Below, piece by piece: positions 25,189 to 32,222 of a stretch of 64,000 nt of DNA. Made by a program: the position numbers and the translations under genes. The stretch spans positions 62,001 to 126,000 of the forward strand of contig CAMRUG010000001.1 of NCBI GenBank assembly GCA_947053925.1, written 5' to 3'. The notes beneath the pieces were generated by a model, which saw only the letters and a program-made list of their open reading frames with translations, was not told the origin of the DNA and searched no databases. Source of the DNA: an uncultured Clostridia bacterium (GTDB taxonomy: Bacteria; Bacillota; Clostridia; Christensenellales; CAG-314). Positions within the stretch are counted from its first letter, which is position 1; every line of letters begins with the position of its first letter.

Positions 25189-26286
25189 CTAAAAACTCCA
25201 ACCGAAAACCGTGCGTAATATTAAATATGTCAAATATACAACGTATATGCACAGTAACGAAATGCCGTGCGCTCTTTTTAACTTTCCTTTTAATGCAAAT
25301 ACAAACAGCAAAGCGGTTGCGGCAAGCATTACCAAAGCGTCAATTAAAACTTGACTGCCTGTTGTAAGCGGATTTACGGTTGCGGCAATACCCATTACAA
25401 ACAGCATATTAAACAGGTTGCTGCCTATAACGTTACCCAAAGCGATTTCGTTTTCGCCCTTTTTTGCGGCAATTGCGCTTGTTACAAGTTCCGGCAGAGA
25501 TGTGCCTACGGCAACGATAGTAAGTCCAACTATCGACTCTGCCAAGTCTGCATCCAGATGCATTGCCGAAGCGCCCTTTAAAGCCAAGCCTTTTGCGCCG
25601 AACACAACAAATTGTCCGCCTAAAATTATGCCTACCGCGCCGACGATTACAAGAATAATTGCCTTCCACAAAGGCATTTCTTTGCTTTTAACTTCTTCGT
25701 TGTCGTTTTCCGTTTCTATTTGTTCGGGGTGTTTTTTTGCCATAACTATAACGTAAGTCATATAGGCTATCATCAAGACTACTAAAATAATGCCTTCCCA
25801 GCGGGTTATTGCAAGGTCGTTAATGTCTGCCGCAGAGTTAAGCCCGAACAAGCCTACAAACAAAACAACGATAGCGGTTGCGCCAAGTAAAATAGGCATT
25901 TCGCGGCGGCTTACGTTTTTTCTCACTGCAATGGGGGTAAACGTAACGGATATACCCAACACTAGCAAAATATTGCAAATATTAGAGCCGATTACGTTGC
26001 CTATTGCGACGTTTGCATTTTGGTTTTCGGCAATGCACTGAATTGCGTCCGAAACGGAAACTGCAAGTTCAGGCAAGGACGTGCCCATTGCAACAATTGT
26101 TAATCCGATAATAAGCGGAGAAATTTTGAGTTTTTTTGCTATTGTGCTAGATGAGTCTACAAAAATATCGCAGAACTTGACTAAGCAAAACACGCCCAGT
26201 GCAAGCCCGACAACATACATTGCTATCTGCAAGGCAGGGTGCCAGTTTTGTATTAAACCGTTTAACAATTCGACAATATCTTTCAT
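25189..26286 (-). CDS. CaCA-family cation exchanger (YrbG/K+-dependent Na+/Ca2+ exchanger type)
   Basis: A 365-residue membrane antiporter with about ten helices in two inverted halves. Each half carries the alpha-repeat: VAMGTSLPELAVS...GNVIGSNICNILLVLG and VAVGTSLPELVTS...GNVIGSNLFNMLFVMG. The acidic residue within TSLPE is the cation ligand. Members export Ca2+ and sometimes Mn2+. Location directly behind a yybP-ykoY-type riboswitch and ahead of mntP argues for a role in Mn2+ (or Mn2+/Ca2+) efflux here. Start at 26286 behind AAAGGA; an in-frame extension upstream reads through the riboswitch and is rejected. Confidence 0.9.
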   Translation of the reverse strand: MKDIVELLNGLIQNWHPALQIAMYVVGLALGVFCLVKFCDIFVDSSSTIAKKLKISPLIIGLTIVAMGTSLPELAVSVSDAIQCIAENQNANVAIGNVIGSNICNILLVLGISVTFTPIAVRKNVSRREMPILLGATAIVVLFVGLFGLNSAADINDLAITRWEGIILVVLMIAYMTYVIVMAKKHPEQIETENDNEEVKSKEMPLWKAIILVIVGAVGIILGGQFVVFGAKGLALKGASAMHLDADLAESIVGLTIVAVGTSLPELVTSAIAAKKGENEIALGNVIGSNLFNMLFVMGIAATVNPLTTGSQVLIDALVMLAATALLFVFALKGKLKRAHGISLLCIYVVYLTYLILRTVFGWSF

Positions 26287-26338
26287 ACTTTTATCCTTTT
26301 GTTGTAACAAAATGTGTACGACGGTAGTGCGTAGCGGT

Positions 26339-26387
26339 AAAAAAATACGAGACCTTACACCAACTGAAACGTCAGCATAAGTCTCGT
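26339..26387 (-). terminator. Riboswitch expression-platform terminator ahead of the CaCA exchanger
   Basis: On the minus strand ACGAGAC (26387-26381) pairs with GTCTCGT (26353-26347), extended by a long G-U-rich stem across TTATGCTGAC/AGTTGGTGTAA, and followed by seven T residues. The 5' arm includes the 3' strand of the aptamer P1. Confidence 0.8.
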
Positions 26388-26462
26388 TCTTCAATGTCTA
26401 ACCTGGTCTACTCCATAATGTAGGCAAGACAACTATATTTTATAGCGAACTACTCCCTTACG
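26376..26462 (-). promoter_or_regulatory. yybP-ykoY-type (Mn2+) riboswitch aptamer upstream of CaCA-mntP
   Basis: Minus-strand P1 is CGTAAG (26462-26457) with CTTATG (26381-26376). The 5' strand runs into GGAGTAGTT, matching L1 GGAGUAGC, and the 3' strand is preceded by CGAGA, matching GAGAC(C). A P2 hairpin CTATA/TATAG and a P3-like CTAC/GTAG pair lie between. The downstream genes are a cation exchanger and mntP, classic targets of this class. P1 overlaps the terminator's 5' arm, predicting that Mn2+ turns the operon on. Confidence 0.82.
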
Positions 26463-26473
26463 AGTACTTAACT

Positions 26474-26502
26474 ATAGTAGCACAAAGTAAATAAATTTTC
26501 AA
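26474..26502 (-). promoter_or_regulatory. Sigma-A promoter of the CaCA-mntP operon
   Basis: Minus strand TTGAAA (26502-26497), 17-base spacer, TACTAT (26479-26474), just upstream of the aptamer. Confidence 0.68.
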
Positions 26503-26973
26503 CAAATTTTACTAGATTTAATTACAGATTGATAAATTTGTGTGCAGTAAAAATTATCATTTGTGAATAAAAATGGATTTAGTAAAAGTCTATTTGAAAA
26601 ATTTGCTGAAAATGGCAGACAAATAGTTAAAATGGGAGAGTAGAACAGTTTTCTATGAATTTTATCCAATACATTTTTATTTTGCAACGGTTGTAACTAA
26701 TGCAAAATACAAAATATTATTGACAATAAATATAAATTAGTGTAACATTGTAAAGCAAAGAAATTTGTGATGAAAATTTATGCTAAATACGGTTGCAGAA
26801 CAATAATCTGACAAGCAGATATAAAACAGTATGTTAGAACTGTTTTGTATAATCAATGTTAACGGAATTATTAAAAGTACTGTTATACATTTCTGATTTT
26901 AGAAAAACAAATATTATAAGCAATAAAACAGCGGCAATAGCCTGTAAATTGTAACGCAGTAATCGACGGTATC
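26503..26973. other. AT-rich intergenic region upstream of the tRNA
   Basis: About 470 bases with no credible coding region on either strand, no RNA motif recognised and no clear repeat. Confidence 0.45.
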
Positions 26974-27065
26974 TGTGGCAGAGCCACAAGCGAGCGAAGC
27001 GGTCTTTAGCCGAGCAACGGAGTTGCGAACGCCGACCGCTGGTTAAAGTCAGTTAACCTTTTTGT
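26974..27065 (+). repeat. GC-rich hairpin cluster upstream of tRNA-Ser
   Basis: Three stems in a row: TGTGGC/GCCACA (26974-26988), AGCGGTC (26998-27004) with GACCGCT (27034-27040), and GGTTAA/TTAACC (27041-27058) followed by TTTTTG. Its base composition stands out from the AT-rich surroundings. It could be a small REP-like element, or the last hairpin could be a weak terminator. Confidence 0.4.
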
Positions 27066-27100
27066 TGGTAATTGCTAAAACAAACTTTAATTAAATATAC

Positions 27101-27189
27101 GGAGGCTTATCGAAGCGGTCATAACGAGGCGGTCTTGAAAACCGTTTGGGTGCAAGCCCACGGGGGTTCGAATCCCTCAGCCTCCGCCA
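27101..27189 (+). tRNA. tRNA-Ser (anticodon UGA)
   Basis: An 89-base class II tRNA including an encoded CCA (27187-27189). Acceptor stem GGAGGCT/AGCCTCC with discriminator G, D-arm with GCGGT, anticodon loop CTTGAAA giving anticodon TGA, long variable arm (TGGGTGCAAGCCCA), and T-loop TTCGAAT. It decodes UCN codons. A terminator follows after 28 bases. Confidence 0.96.
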
Positions 27190-27217
27190 ACGACGTGGCT
27201 CGGCATTAGTCCACAAC

Positions 27218-27248
27218 AAAAGGAACACAAATTTATGTGTTCCTTTTT
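27218..27248 (+). terminator. Intrinsic terminator of tRNA-Ser
   Basis: AAAAGGAACACA (27218-27229), loop AATTTA, TGTGTTCCTTTTT (27236-27248). Confidence 0.9.
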
Positions 27249-27349
27249 GCTGTTCCCTTGGCACTTGCCACTGTGTTGGCTGCAACTGTGTGATAGCGAA
27301 ATAATGTAGCGCTCCGTTTCACTACGCTTACCCTGCGCTTCGCTTTGGA

Positions 27350-27370
27350 CGAATCCCTCGGCCTCTGCCA
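27350..27370 (+). repeat. Degenerate copy of the tRNA-Ser 3' end (attachment-site-like scar)
   Basis: CGAATCCCTCGGCCTCTGCC(A) at 27350-27370 matches the tRNA 3' end at 27169-27189 in 19 of 21 positions, and it is not part of a foldable tRNA. A duplicated tRNA 3' end is the usual trace of an integrated element, although it could also be the tail of a decayed second tRNA-Ser gene. Confidence 0.6.
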
Positions 27371-27371
27371 G

Positions 27372-27411
27372 TAAGAACCTAAATAGAATATCTCGGTTTA
27401 GGTTCTTATTT
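27372..27411 (+). terminator. Terminator after the tRNA 3'-end copy
   Basis: TAAGAACCTAAA pairs perfectly with TTTAGGTTCTTA (27397-27408) around a 13-base loop, followed by TTTATC. It looks like a tRNA-type terminator left beside the 27350-27370 remnant. Confidence 0.75.
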
Positions 27412-27471
27412 ATCAATAGCAATAATGGAGTTACTATGTAAATACAAAAAGTATTATGTGAAAAAGGTTTT

Positions 27472-27633
27472 ATGGGTAAAGTCGTCTATAATGCAAATTA
27501 TTTTGATGTAGCACCGTCAAAGCGATATTCTTTAATAACAGAAAAAGATGGAAAGATTTTTATTAACCGTTCTAATTTGACAGGTTCAGGAGCAGTAACG
27601 CTTTTTTATAGATTGACTGCGAAACAAAAATAG
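27472..27633 (+). CDS. Possible 53-residue small protein, function unknown
   Basis: Open frame from ATG 27472 to TAG 27631-27633, with AAAAAGG four bases before the start; the frame is open back to 27442. The product is mixed charged and hydrophobic (YFDVAPSKRYSLITEKDGKI...) without a recognised domain, signal or metal motif. It lies between the tRNA 3'-end copy and the recombinase remnant, so it may be residual cargo or debris of an element. Codon usage is AT-richer than that of the flanking genes. Could be spurious. Confidence 0.35.
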   Translation: MGKVVYNANYFDVAPSKRYSLITEKDGKIFINRSNLTGSGAVTLFYRLTAKQK

Positions 27634-27726
27634 GCGGTCGTGGGGGCGCGTTTCGCCCTTGTTTGCCTATACACACGCTCCTGCGAGGCTCGCGTCAAGC
27701 GGAACGTGGAATATCGCGTTATTTGC
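27634..27726. other. Short GC-rich stretch inside the integration scar
   Basis: GC-rich sequence (GGGGGCGCGTTTCGCCC and onward) without a gene, contrasting with the AT-rich neighbours. It may be part of the remnant element. Confidence 0.35.
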
Positions 27727-28035
27727 TTAAATTTTCATTATTAAGTGAAAGTCTATCATTCTCGGCTGTTTCATATTCTGCATATATATCTGGTAGTTAA
27801 CATTGTTGTCATAAAAAGAAAAACCTTGACTTTTGTCAAGGTTCAATGTTTTGGGTGTATTGTATATGATGACCATTTTATCGTCAAACAGTCGTATCCG
27901 TTTTATCAATAGGTTTATGAGCATTTGCGGAGATTGCTCCAAACCGTGTCGGTAAAAGTCCGAAATCTCTTGCTTGTTTAATTTGAAAGCGGATTGTAAT
28001 TTTTTATAAAGTTTTCTTGTAATAGTTACACCGTT
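27727..28035 (-). pseudogene. C-terminal remnant of a serine site-specific recombinase
   Basis: About 102 codons remain open on the minus strand with no plausible start. The segment EQSPQMLINLLIKRIRLFDD followed by KMVIIYNTP and DKSQGFSFYDNN is the typical C-terminal end of large serine recombinases (resolvase-type integrases of mobile elements). The catalytic N-terminal domain and the zinc/recombinase domain are absent; the upstream side is replaced by the 3' end of the EEP-family gene, with a few bases of overlap in another frame. With the duplicated tRNA-Ser 3' end nearby it indicates an old excision or decay of an integrative element. Confidence 0.72.
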
Positions 28036-29204
28036 TTAAGTTTAAAGGTCAGTTTTACGGGGTTATGGTCGGAATATGCAAAGTCGGTGTCGATTATTTC
28101 TATACGTTCAATCTCGATATTATCCGATACTATAAAACCGTCTATTACGCAGGTGTAGTCTTTGTCGCGTTCCCATATAACGTCTGCGCCGCGGCAAGAA
28201 CCCACGCTCGAATTGTTGTCTGCAACAATGGCAAAATGTTCGGGAATATCCTTTTGGTCATAGGTGCTTACCCACGCGGGAACTTTTTGGTTACTGGGGA
28301 ATTTTTCCAAGTTGCCTATCAAGTCCTGATTAAAGTCGCCGCCCGCAATAACATAGTATCCTTTTGCGTATTCCTGTTCTAATACTGTTTTAAGCAACTC
28401 GGCTTGCTTTTTGCGGATAACGCCGCCTTCGTCGTATGCCGACATATGCAGCGAAATAACCGATAACGTTCCGTTTTCCGTAGGAATGTGCGTAACGGCA
28501 AAACAACGGTCCAAATCGGTAAACTTAGAAAAATCGTCCGCAATGGGAAAAGCGTAACGCGTGCTGTCTTGTATGTTGTATTTACTCAGCGTCATAATGC
28601 CCGCATTGTTTTTGCCGTGCGGGTCGTTAAACGGATAAAACAGATAACTGCTGTGATAATTTATTGCAAGGGTAGAAGCATAACCGTCGAGCGTCGAAAA
28701 CGCTACGCGTTGGTCAACTTTGTAACTGCGTGTCGAGTCGTAGTCTACTTCCTGAATAATTGCAAAATCAGGGTTATGCTCTTTTATAATATTTGCTGCA
28801 CCGTTAATGTTCTTTACGACGTCTTCCTTAGATATCGCTTTGCCGTATTTGCCTTGCGTGGGCGTTCCGTCTTTCATTGTGCCCGTATCCATAAAAAACG
28901 TGTAATTGGGACTGTACGCGCCAAAGCCGACGTTGTAAGTAATAATAGTGTGCGTATCGGCTGACGATATAGTTGCCGAATTATTGTTTGTAACTTCCAG
29001 CGCAATATTGTCGTCTAAACGGTGATAGTCGCACACAACGTACAATAGATAAATTATAACGGTAAGCAAAAATAAGCCGACTAATCCTCCTGCAACTATT
29101 GCAGTAATGCGCGCGGCTTTTTGCCCGTTAGAAAGCGGTTTGCGGTCTTTATTATTGTTGTTTTGCGGCTGTATGTTTTCAACCGTATCGTTTTGTGCAG
29201 TCAT
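28026..29204 (-). CDS. Membrane-anchored endonuclease/exonuclease/phosphatase (EEP) family protein
   Basis: A 392-residue protein with a polar, Asn-rich N-terminus, one transmembrane helix (about residues 33-57) and an extracytoplasmic EEP domain. Catalytic landmarks: ITYNVGFG (Asn of the active site), IIQEVDYDS (metal-binding Glu), SLHMSAYD (replacing the usual His region), GGDFNQD (Asp/Asn) and YSDHNPVKLTF (final Asp-His). All are intact. Family members cleave nucleic acids, sphingomyelin or inositol phosphates; being outside the membrane, an extracellular DNase or phospholipid-phosphatase role is possible. AGGAG precedes the ATG. Confidence 0.88.
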   Translation of the reverse strand: MTAQNDTVENIQPQNNNNKDRKPLSNGQKAARITAIVAGGLVGLFLLTVIIYLLYVVCDYHRLDDNIALEVTNNNSATISSADTHTIITYNVGFGAYSPNYTFFMDTGTMKDGTPTQGKYGKAISKEDVVKNINGAANIIKEHNPDFAIIQEVDYDSTRSYKVDQRVAFSTLDGYASTLAINYHSSYLFYPFNDPHGKNNAGIMTLSKYNIQDSTRYAFPIADDFSKFTDLDRCFAVTHIPTENGTLSVISLHMSAYDEGGVIRKKQAELLKTVLEQEYAKGYYVIAGGDFNQDLIGNLEKFPSNQKVPAWVSTYDQKDIPEHFAIVADNNSSVGSCRGADVIWERDKDYTCVIDGFIVSDNIEIERIEIIDTDFAYSDHNPVKLTFKLKTV

Positions 29205-29316
29205 TATGGTCTCCTTAAAACGTATTTTACATTAAACTCAATCCGACAGTTACCGCTATAATTTTGCAATATTGCAAAATTACACCGTATTCAAATCGGT
29301 ATGTTTGTTGATAATT

Positions 29317-29345
29317 ACTATACAATATTTAGCGGTATGTGTCAA
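29317..29345 (-). promoter_or_regulatory. Sigma-A promoter of the EEP-family gene
   Basis: Minus strand TTGACA (29345-29340), 17-base spacer, TATAGT (29322-29317). Confidence 0.75.
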
Positions 29346-29386
29346 TAGCGATTGTTTTCAGATAGCCGTACAAAATAGTAGTTTTA

Positions 29387-29416
29387 TTGACATTTTTGCT
29401 CGATTGGTAGTATAAT
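29387..29416 (+). promoter_or_regulatory. Sigma-A promoter of the DUF308 gene
   Basis: TTGACA (29387-29392), 18-base spacer, TATAAT (29411-29416); AAGGAG lies 12-18 bases before the ATG. Confidence 0.85.
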
Positions 29417-29450
29417 AAGGCAAATCTGATTAAGGAGAGATAAATTTACT

Positions 29451-29918
29451 ATGGCAAATAACAAATTGAATTTGTCTGCTAATAATATAGTTAATTGTGT
29501 TTTGTATGCTGTAATAGGCATTTTGCTTATTGCATTAAGGTCGGGCTCATTGGGGATATTGTTTACCGTTATAGGCGTTTTGTTTGTAGCAATGGGTATT
29601 TACGATTTGATAAAGAACAACTGGACGCGCGGTGCGGTCGAAACGGCTGTTGGCGTAGTAATTCTCGTTTGCGGTTGGACTATTGCCGAATGGGTGTTGT
29701 TGATATTCGGCGTGCTTTTAATAATAAAAGGCGTAATAGATATTATCAATAATTACAAAAACGGTATAAAATCGCTGCTTTCGCCTATCGTCATCACCGT
29801 TATAGGGATAGTGCTTGTTGTTTCTAAATTTGCGCTCATCGACGTTATGTGTATAGTCGCAGGAGTTATCTTTTTGATAAACGCGGCGTTGATACTGTTC
29901 GATCAAAAAATTGTATAA
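29451..29918 (+). CDS. DUF308/HdeD-like six-helix membrane protein
   Basis: A 155-residue protein made almost entirely of hydrophobic helices in pairs with Gly-rich turns (GIYDLIKNNW, GVIDIINNYK), the repeating pattern of the HdeD/DUF308 family. In enterobacteria HdeD is an acid-resistance membrane protein; the role in Firmicutes is unknown. Monocistronic, with its own promoter and a clear terminator. Confidence 0.85.
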   Translation: MANNKLNLSANNIVNCVLYAVIGILLIALRSGSLGILFTVIGVLFVAMGIYDLIKNNWTRGAVETAVGVVILVCGWTIAEWVLLIFGVLLIIKGVIDIINNYKNGIKSLLSPIVITVIGIVLVVSKFALIDVMCIVAGVIFLINAALILFDQKIV

Positions 29919-29930
29919 TAATTTCTATCT

Positions 29931-29962
29931 AAGGCGTCGGCAATTCCGACGCCTTAATTTTT
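29931..29962 (+). terminator. Intrinsic terminator after the DUF308 gene
   Basis: Ten-bp stem AAGGCGTCGG / CCGACGCCTT with a five-base loop, then AATTTTTC. Confidence 0.92.
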
Positions 29963-29963
29963 C

Positions 29964-29992
29964 TTGTCGCCCTTTGCAACAAAGATTGTTAA
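29964..29992. repeat. Dispersed intergenic repeat, copy A (partial)
   Basis: TTGTCGCCCTTTGCAACAAA followed by GATTGTTAA. It matches copies at 30103-30166 and 55337-55396 over its first 30 bases, with the core TTGTCG-C-C-TT-GCAACAAA. Confidence 0.6.
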
Positions 29993-30517
29993 TCACCGTT
30001 TGCAATATTAAAACCTAACATTGCGTGTACAGAAACAAGTAATGTGTTTTTAACTTAAAATTCGCTAAACATTGTTCTGCCTTTAAGCGAAGACAATTTT
30101 TCTTGTCGACCTTACGCAACAAAAATTGTCGAGCCGCTGTTAAGCGATGACAATTTTTATTTATAGGCGGTTAAACGCAAAGATAAAAGTACCCAGACTG
30201 TTTCTTTTGTCGGTTTAAACTAAGTTTGGTAAAAACAATCGTAAGTTTGTTTTACTTTAAATAATCCGCATTAAAAGCGTTTCAAAGTGTTTGTTTTTTA
30301 TCATAGTCAATAACGGTTGAAAATAAGTCTGCAAATAATTCTTATATAAAATTTTAATATTTAGCAAGCGGTTTAAGTTTGTATCAACGCTTTTTGAAAC
30401 ATCTCAATTTTCAACTTCGGCAGTTGAAAGATAGAATAAATAAACAGTCAAAAATTCAGTAGTAATTATAGTAAATTTCAAAAACACTTTTTGCAACGGG
30501 GTTTCATATATTACAGT
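29993..30517. other. Long intergenic region upstream of murC
   Basis: About 525 bases without a gene. It holds repeat copy B; the remainder is AT-rich. No convincing promoter could be placed for murC, although several TTGAAA-like hexamers are present. Confidence 0.45.
30084..30166. repeat. Dispersed intergenic repeat, copy B (with an internal half-repeat)
   Basis: The unit TTGTCGACCTTACGCAACAA...TTGTCGAG (30103-30133) continues into AAGCGATGACAATTTTTATT. The last part is also duplicated just upstream as AAGCGAAGACAATTTTT (30086-30102). GACAATTTTT and AAAAATTGTC are inverted relative to each other, so the element can form hairpins. Confidence 0.6.
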
Positions 30518-31834
30518 ATGAAATTTCAAGATATTCCCCGCCGCATACATTTTGTAGGAATCGGCGGTATCGGTATGAGCGGTATGGCTCAATATTTACA
30601 CAAAAAGGGCTACTGTATTACAGGCAGCGACAGACAGCAAAACGACAGAACCGAACAGTTGAGCGATCTGGGTATTAAAATATACATAGGACACCAAAAC
30701 TCAAATGTCGGCAATTCGGATATGGTAGTGCATACGTCTGCCGTGCATAACGATAACGAAGAAATTGTCGAAGCAAAAAAGCGGAACATTCCCGTAGTTT
30801 TACGCGAACAAATGCTCGGTGCAATTTTTAACAGTTTTAAAACGCGCATAGCCGTATGCGGAACTCACGGAAAAACAACCGTTACCGCGATGATTCACGA
30901 AATACTCGTTTGTTGCGGCGTCTCTCATTGCGCGTTTATAGGCGGCGTTTATCACGGCAACAATTTTTACTACGGTAACGATATCGTTGTTGCGGAAGCG
31001 TGCGAATTTAACCGCAGTTTTTTAAATTTAAATCCGACAATTTGCGTTTGCGTAAATGCCGAATTTGATCATCCGGATTGTTATAAAGACGAGCAGGATA
31101 TTTTTAATGCGTTTGAACGGTTTATTAACAATACCGATAACGGCGGAAGTGTAGTTCTTCCGAAAAAACTCTCATTTTTAAGGACCGAAAGAAAAAGGGT
31201 TTTTTACGACGACGTCGTTGCGGAAAATTTAAAAACGGTAGAAGGTAAGCCGCAATTTGAAATTAAACAAAACGGAGTATGTTTAGGTAAAACGCAGTTA
31301 AACGTAGTGGGCGAACATAACGTAACTAACGCTTTTGCCGCCCTTGCGGTTGCAAATATCTTAAATTTGCCTACCAATAAAACGCTTGAAGCATTATCGT
31401 CTTTTGACGGGGTAGACAGACGTTGGACGGAAAAAGAGGGAATATGCAAGATTATCTGCGATTACGCCCATCATCCTACAGAAATAGAGTGTTCGATCTC
31501 CGCCGCCCAAAGCGTAACAAAAGGTAAAGTTATTTGTCTGTTTCAACCGCATACATATTCACGTACGCAAGCCTTTTTTGACAGGTTTGCCCAGTGCTTT
31601 AAAGGCGTTGACAAAGTAATTTACTTGCCCGTTTATTCCGCGAGAGAAATGCCCATTGGCGGAATAGATTCCGAACGTCTTTCACGCCGTGCCCGCGATA
31701 TGGGCGTTAATGCCTGTTACGCCGACAATTTTAGCGAAGCAAAAAACATTGTTTTAAATACCGTAACCGCAAACGATTTACTGCTTATTTTGGGCGCAGG
31801 CGATATCGTAAATATCGCAGACGAATTTGTTTAA
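30518..31834 (+). CDS. murC: UDP-N-acetylmuramate--L-alanine ligase
   Basis: Adds L-Ala to UDP-MurNAc, the first step of peptidoglycan stem-peptide synthesis, in the cytosol. The 438-residue protein has HFVGIGGIGMSGMAQYL (N-terminal nucleotide-binding loop), CGTHGKTTVTAMI (ATP P-loop), DYAHHPTEI (the Mur signature) and a C-terminal Mur ligase domain ending in LLILGAGDIVNIADE. Start chosen at ATG 30518; no clear Shine-Dalgarno is seen, and an in-frame TTG at 30491 would add nine residues not typical of the family. It stands alone, away from a dcw cluster. Confidence 0.95.
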   Translation: MKFQDIPRRIHFVGIGGIGMSGMAQYLHKKGYCITGSDRQQNDRTEQLSDLGIKIYIGHQNSNVGNSDMVVHTSAVHNDNEEIVEAKKRNIPVVLREQMLGAIFNSFKTRIAVCGTHGKTTVTAMIHEILVCCGVSHCAFIGGVYHGNNFYYGNDIVVAEACEFNRSFLNLNPTICVCVNAEFDHPDCYKDEQDIFNAFERFINNTDNGGSVVLPKKLSFLRTERKRVFYDDVVAENLKTVEGKPQFEIKQNGVCLGKTQLNVVGEHNVTNAFAALAVANILNLPTNKTLEALSSFDGVDRRWTEKEGICKIICDYAHHPTEIECSISAAQSVTKGKVICLFQPHTYSRTQAFFDRFAQCFKGVDKVIYLPVYSAREMPIGGIDSERLSRRARDMGVNACYADNFSEAKNIVLNTVTANDLLLILGAGDIVNIADEFV

Positions 31835-32014
31835 CGGTTATAATACCGCCCGATTAAAAGCGATTTCAAAATTTGCGGCGTTTTAGTTTGCGTTTAATAA
31901 GCAAATGCGCTTACTGTTAGCGCAATTTAAAAATATCTCAAAGTTTTGACGGTATACTTTGCCGTTTGCTTTAAGACGCGGCAATAACGCAAAATGTTTT
32001 AAAGTGGTGTGTAC

Positions 32015-32161
32015 TTACGACAGATAGGCAATGTCGCCGCCGCACTGAGAGCATATATATGCGTTTTTTTCGGCGCAGCTCGGACAGGTCTGCTTGCGGC
32101 ACTTTGTACAAATACAGTAATTGTTGACGTCTATATCGTTATTGCAAGAATAGCATTTCAT
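32015..32161 (-). CDS. 48-residue Cys-rich zinc-ribbon protein
   Basis: Short minus-strand gene, ATG at 32161, TAA at 32015-32017. It contains nine Cys in paired knuckles: CYSC (3-6), CICTKC (16-21), CPSC (26-29) and CSQC (37-40), separated by short polar stretches. This predicts two structural zinc sites in a rubredoxin-like or treble-clef fold. Product unknown; similar small ribbons act in nucleic-acid or protein binding. CGGAGG sits 9-14 bases before the ATG, a perfect distance, but inside the 3' arm of a terminator-like hairpin (see 32165-32206). It follows the DUF3737 gene on the same strand. Confidence 0.68.
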   Translation of the reverse strand: MKCYSCNNDIDVNNYCICTKCRKQTCPSCAEKNAYICSQCGGDIAYLS

Positions 32162-32164
32162 AAT

Positions 32165-32206
32165 AAAAAACCTCCGTCTAAATTATTTACCAAAACGGAG
32201 GTTTTT
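32165..32206 (-). terminator. Terminator hairpin that also covers the zinc-ribbon gene's ribosome binding site
   Basis: Minus strand AAAAACCTCCGT, 17-base loop, ACGGAGGTTTTTT: a 12-bp perfect stem with a T run, placed between the DUF3737 stop and the ATG at 32161. It can terminate the upstream transcript, and in any read-through RNA it would bury the CGGAGG site. Confidence 0.8.
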
Positions 32207-32222
32207 AGTATCTGAGATAATT

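Noticed and set aside
25418..26041. Several long frames opposite the CaCA exchanger and other genes
   Set aside because: They are antisense shadows of well-supported proteins, without start signals or recognisable motifs.
26287..26394. N-terminal extension of the CaCA exchanger
   Set aside because: The extra residues come from the riboswitch terminator region and are basic and non-family-like; the ATG at 26286 has a proper ribosome binding site.
27091..27285. Minus-strand open frame over the tRNA-Ser gene
   Set aside because: It exists only because the tRNA has few stops in that frame; the tRNA fold is unambiguous.
30061..30170. Small RNA gene upstream of murC
   Set aside because: The hairpin-forming sequence is shared with 55337-55396 and is better explained as a dispersed repeat; no promoter was found.
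32009..32215. Plus-strand 68-codon frame opposite the zinc-ribbon gene
   Set aside because: It has no ribosome binding site, and its hydrophobic composition is the mirror of the Cys-codon pattern on the minus strand.
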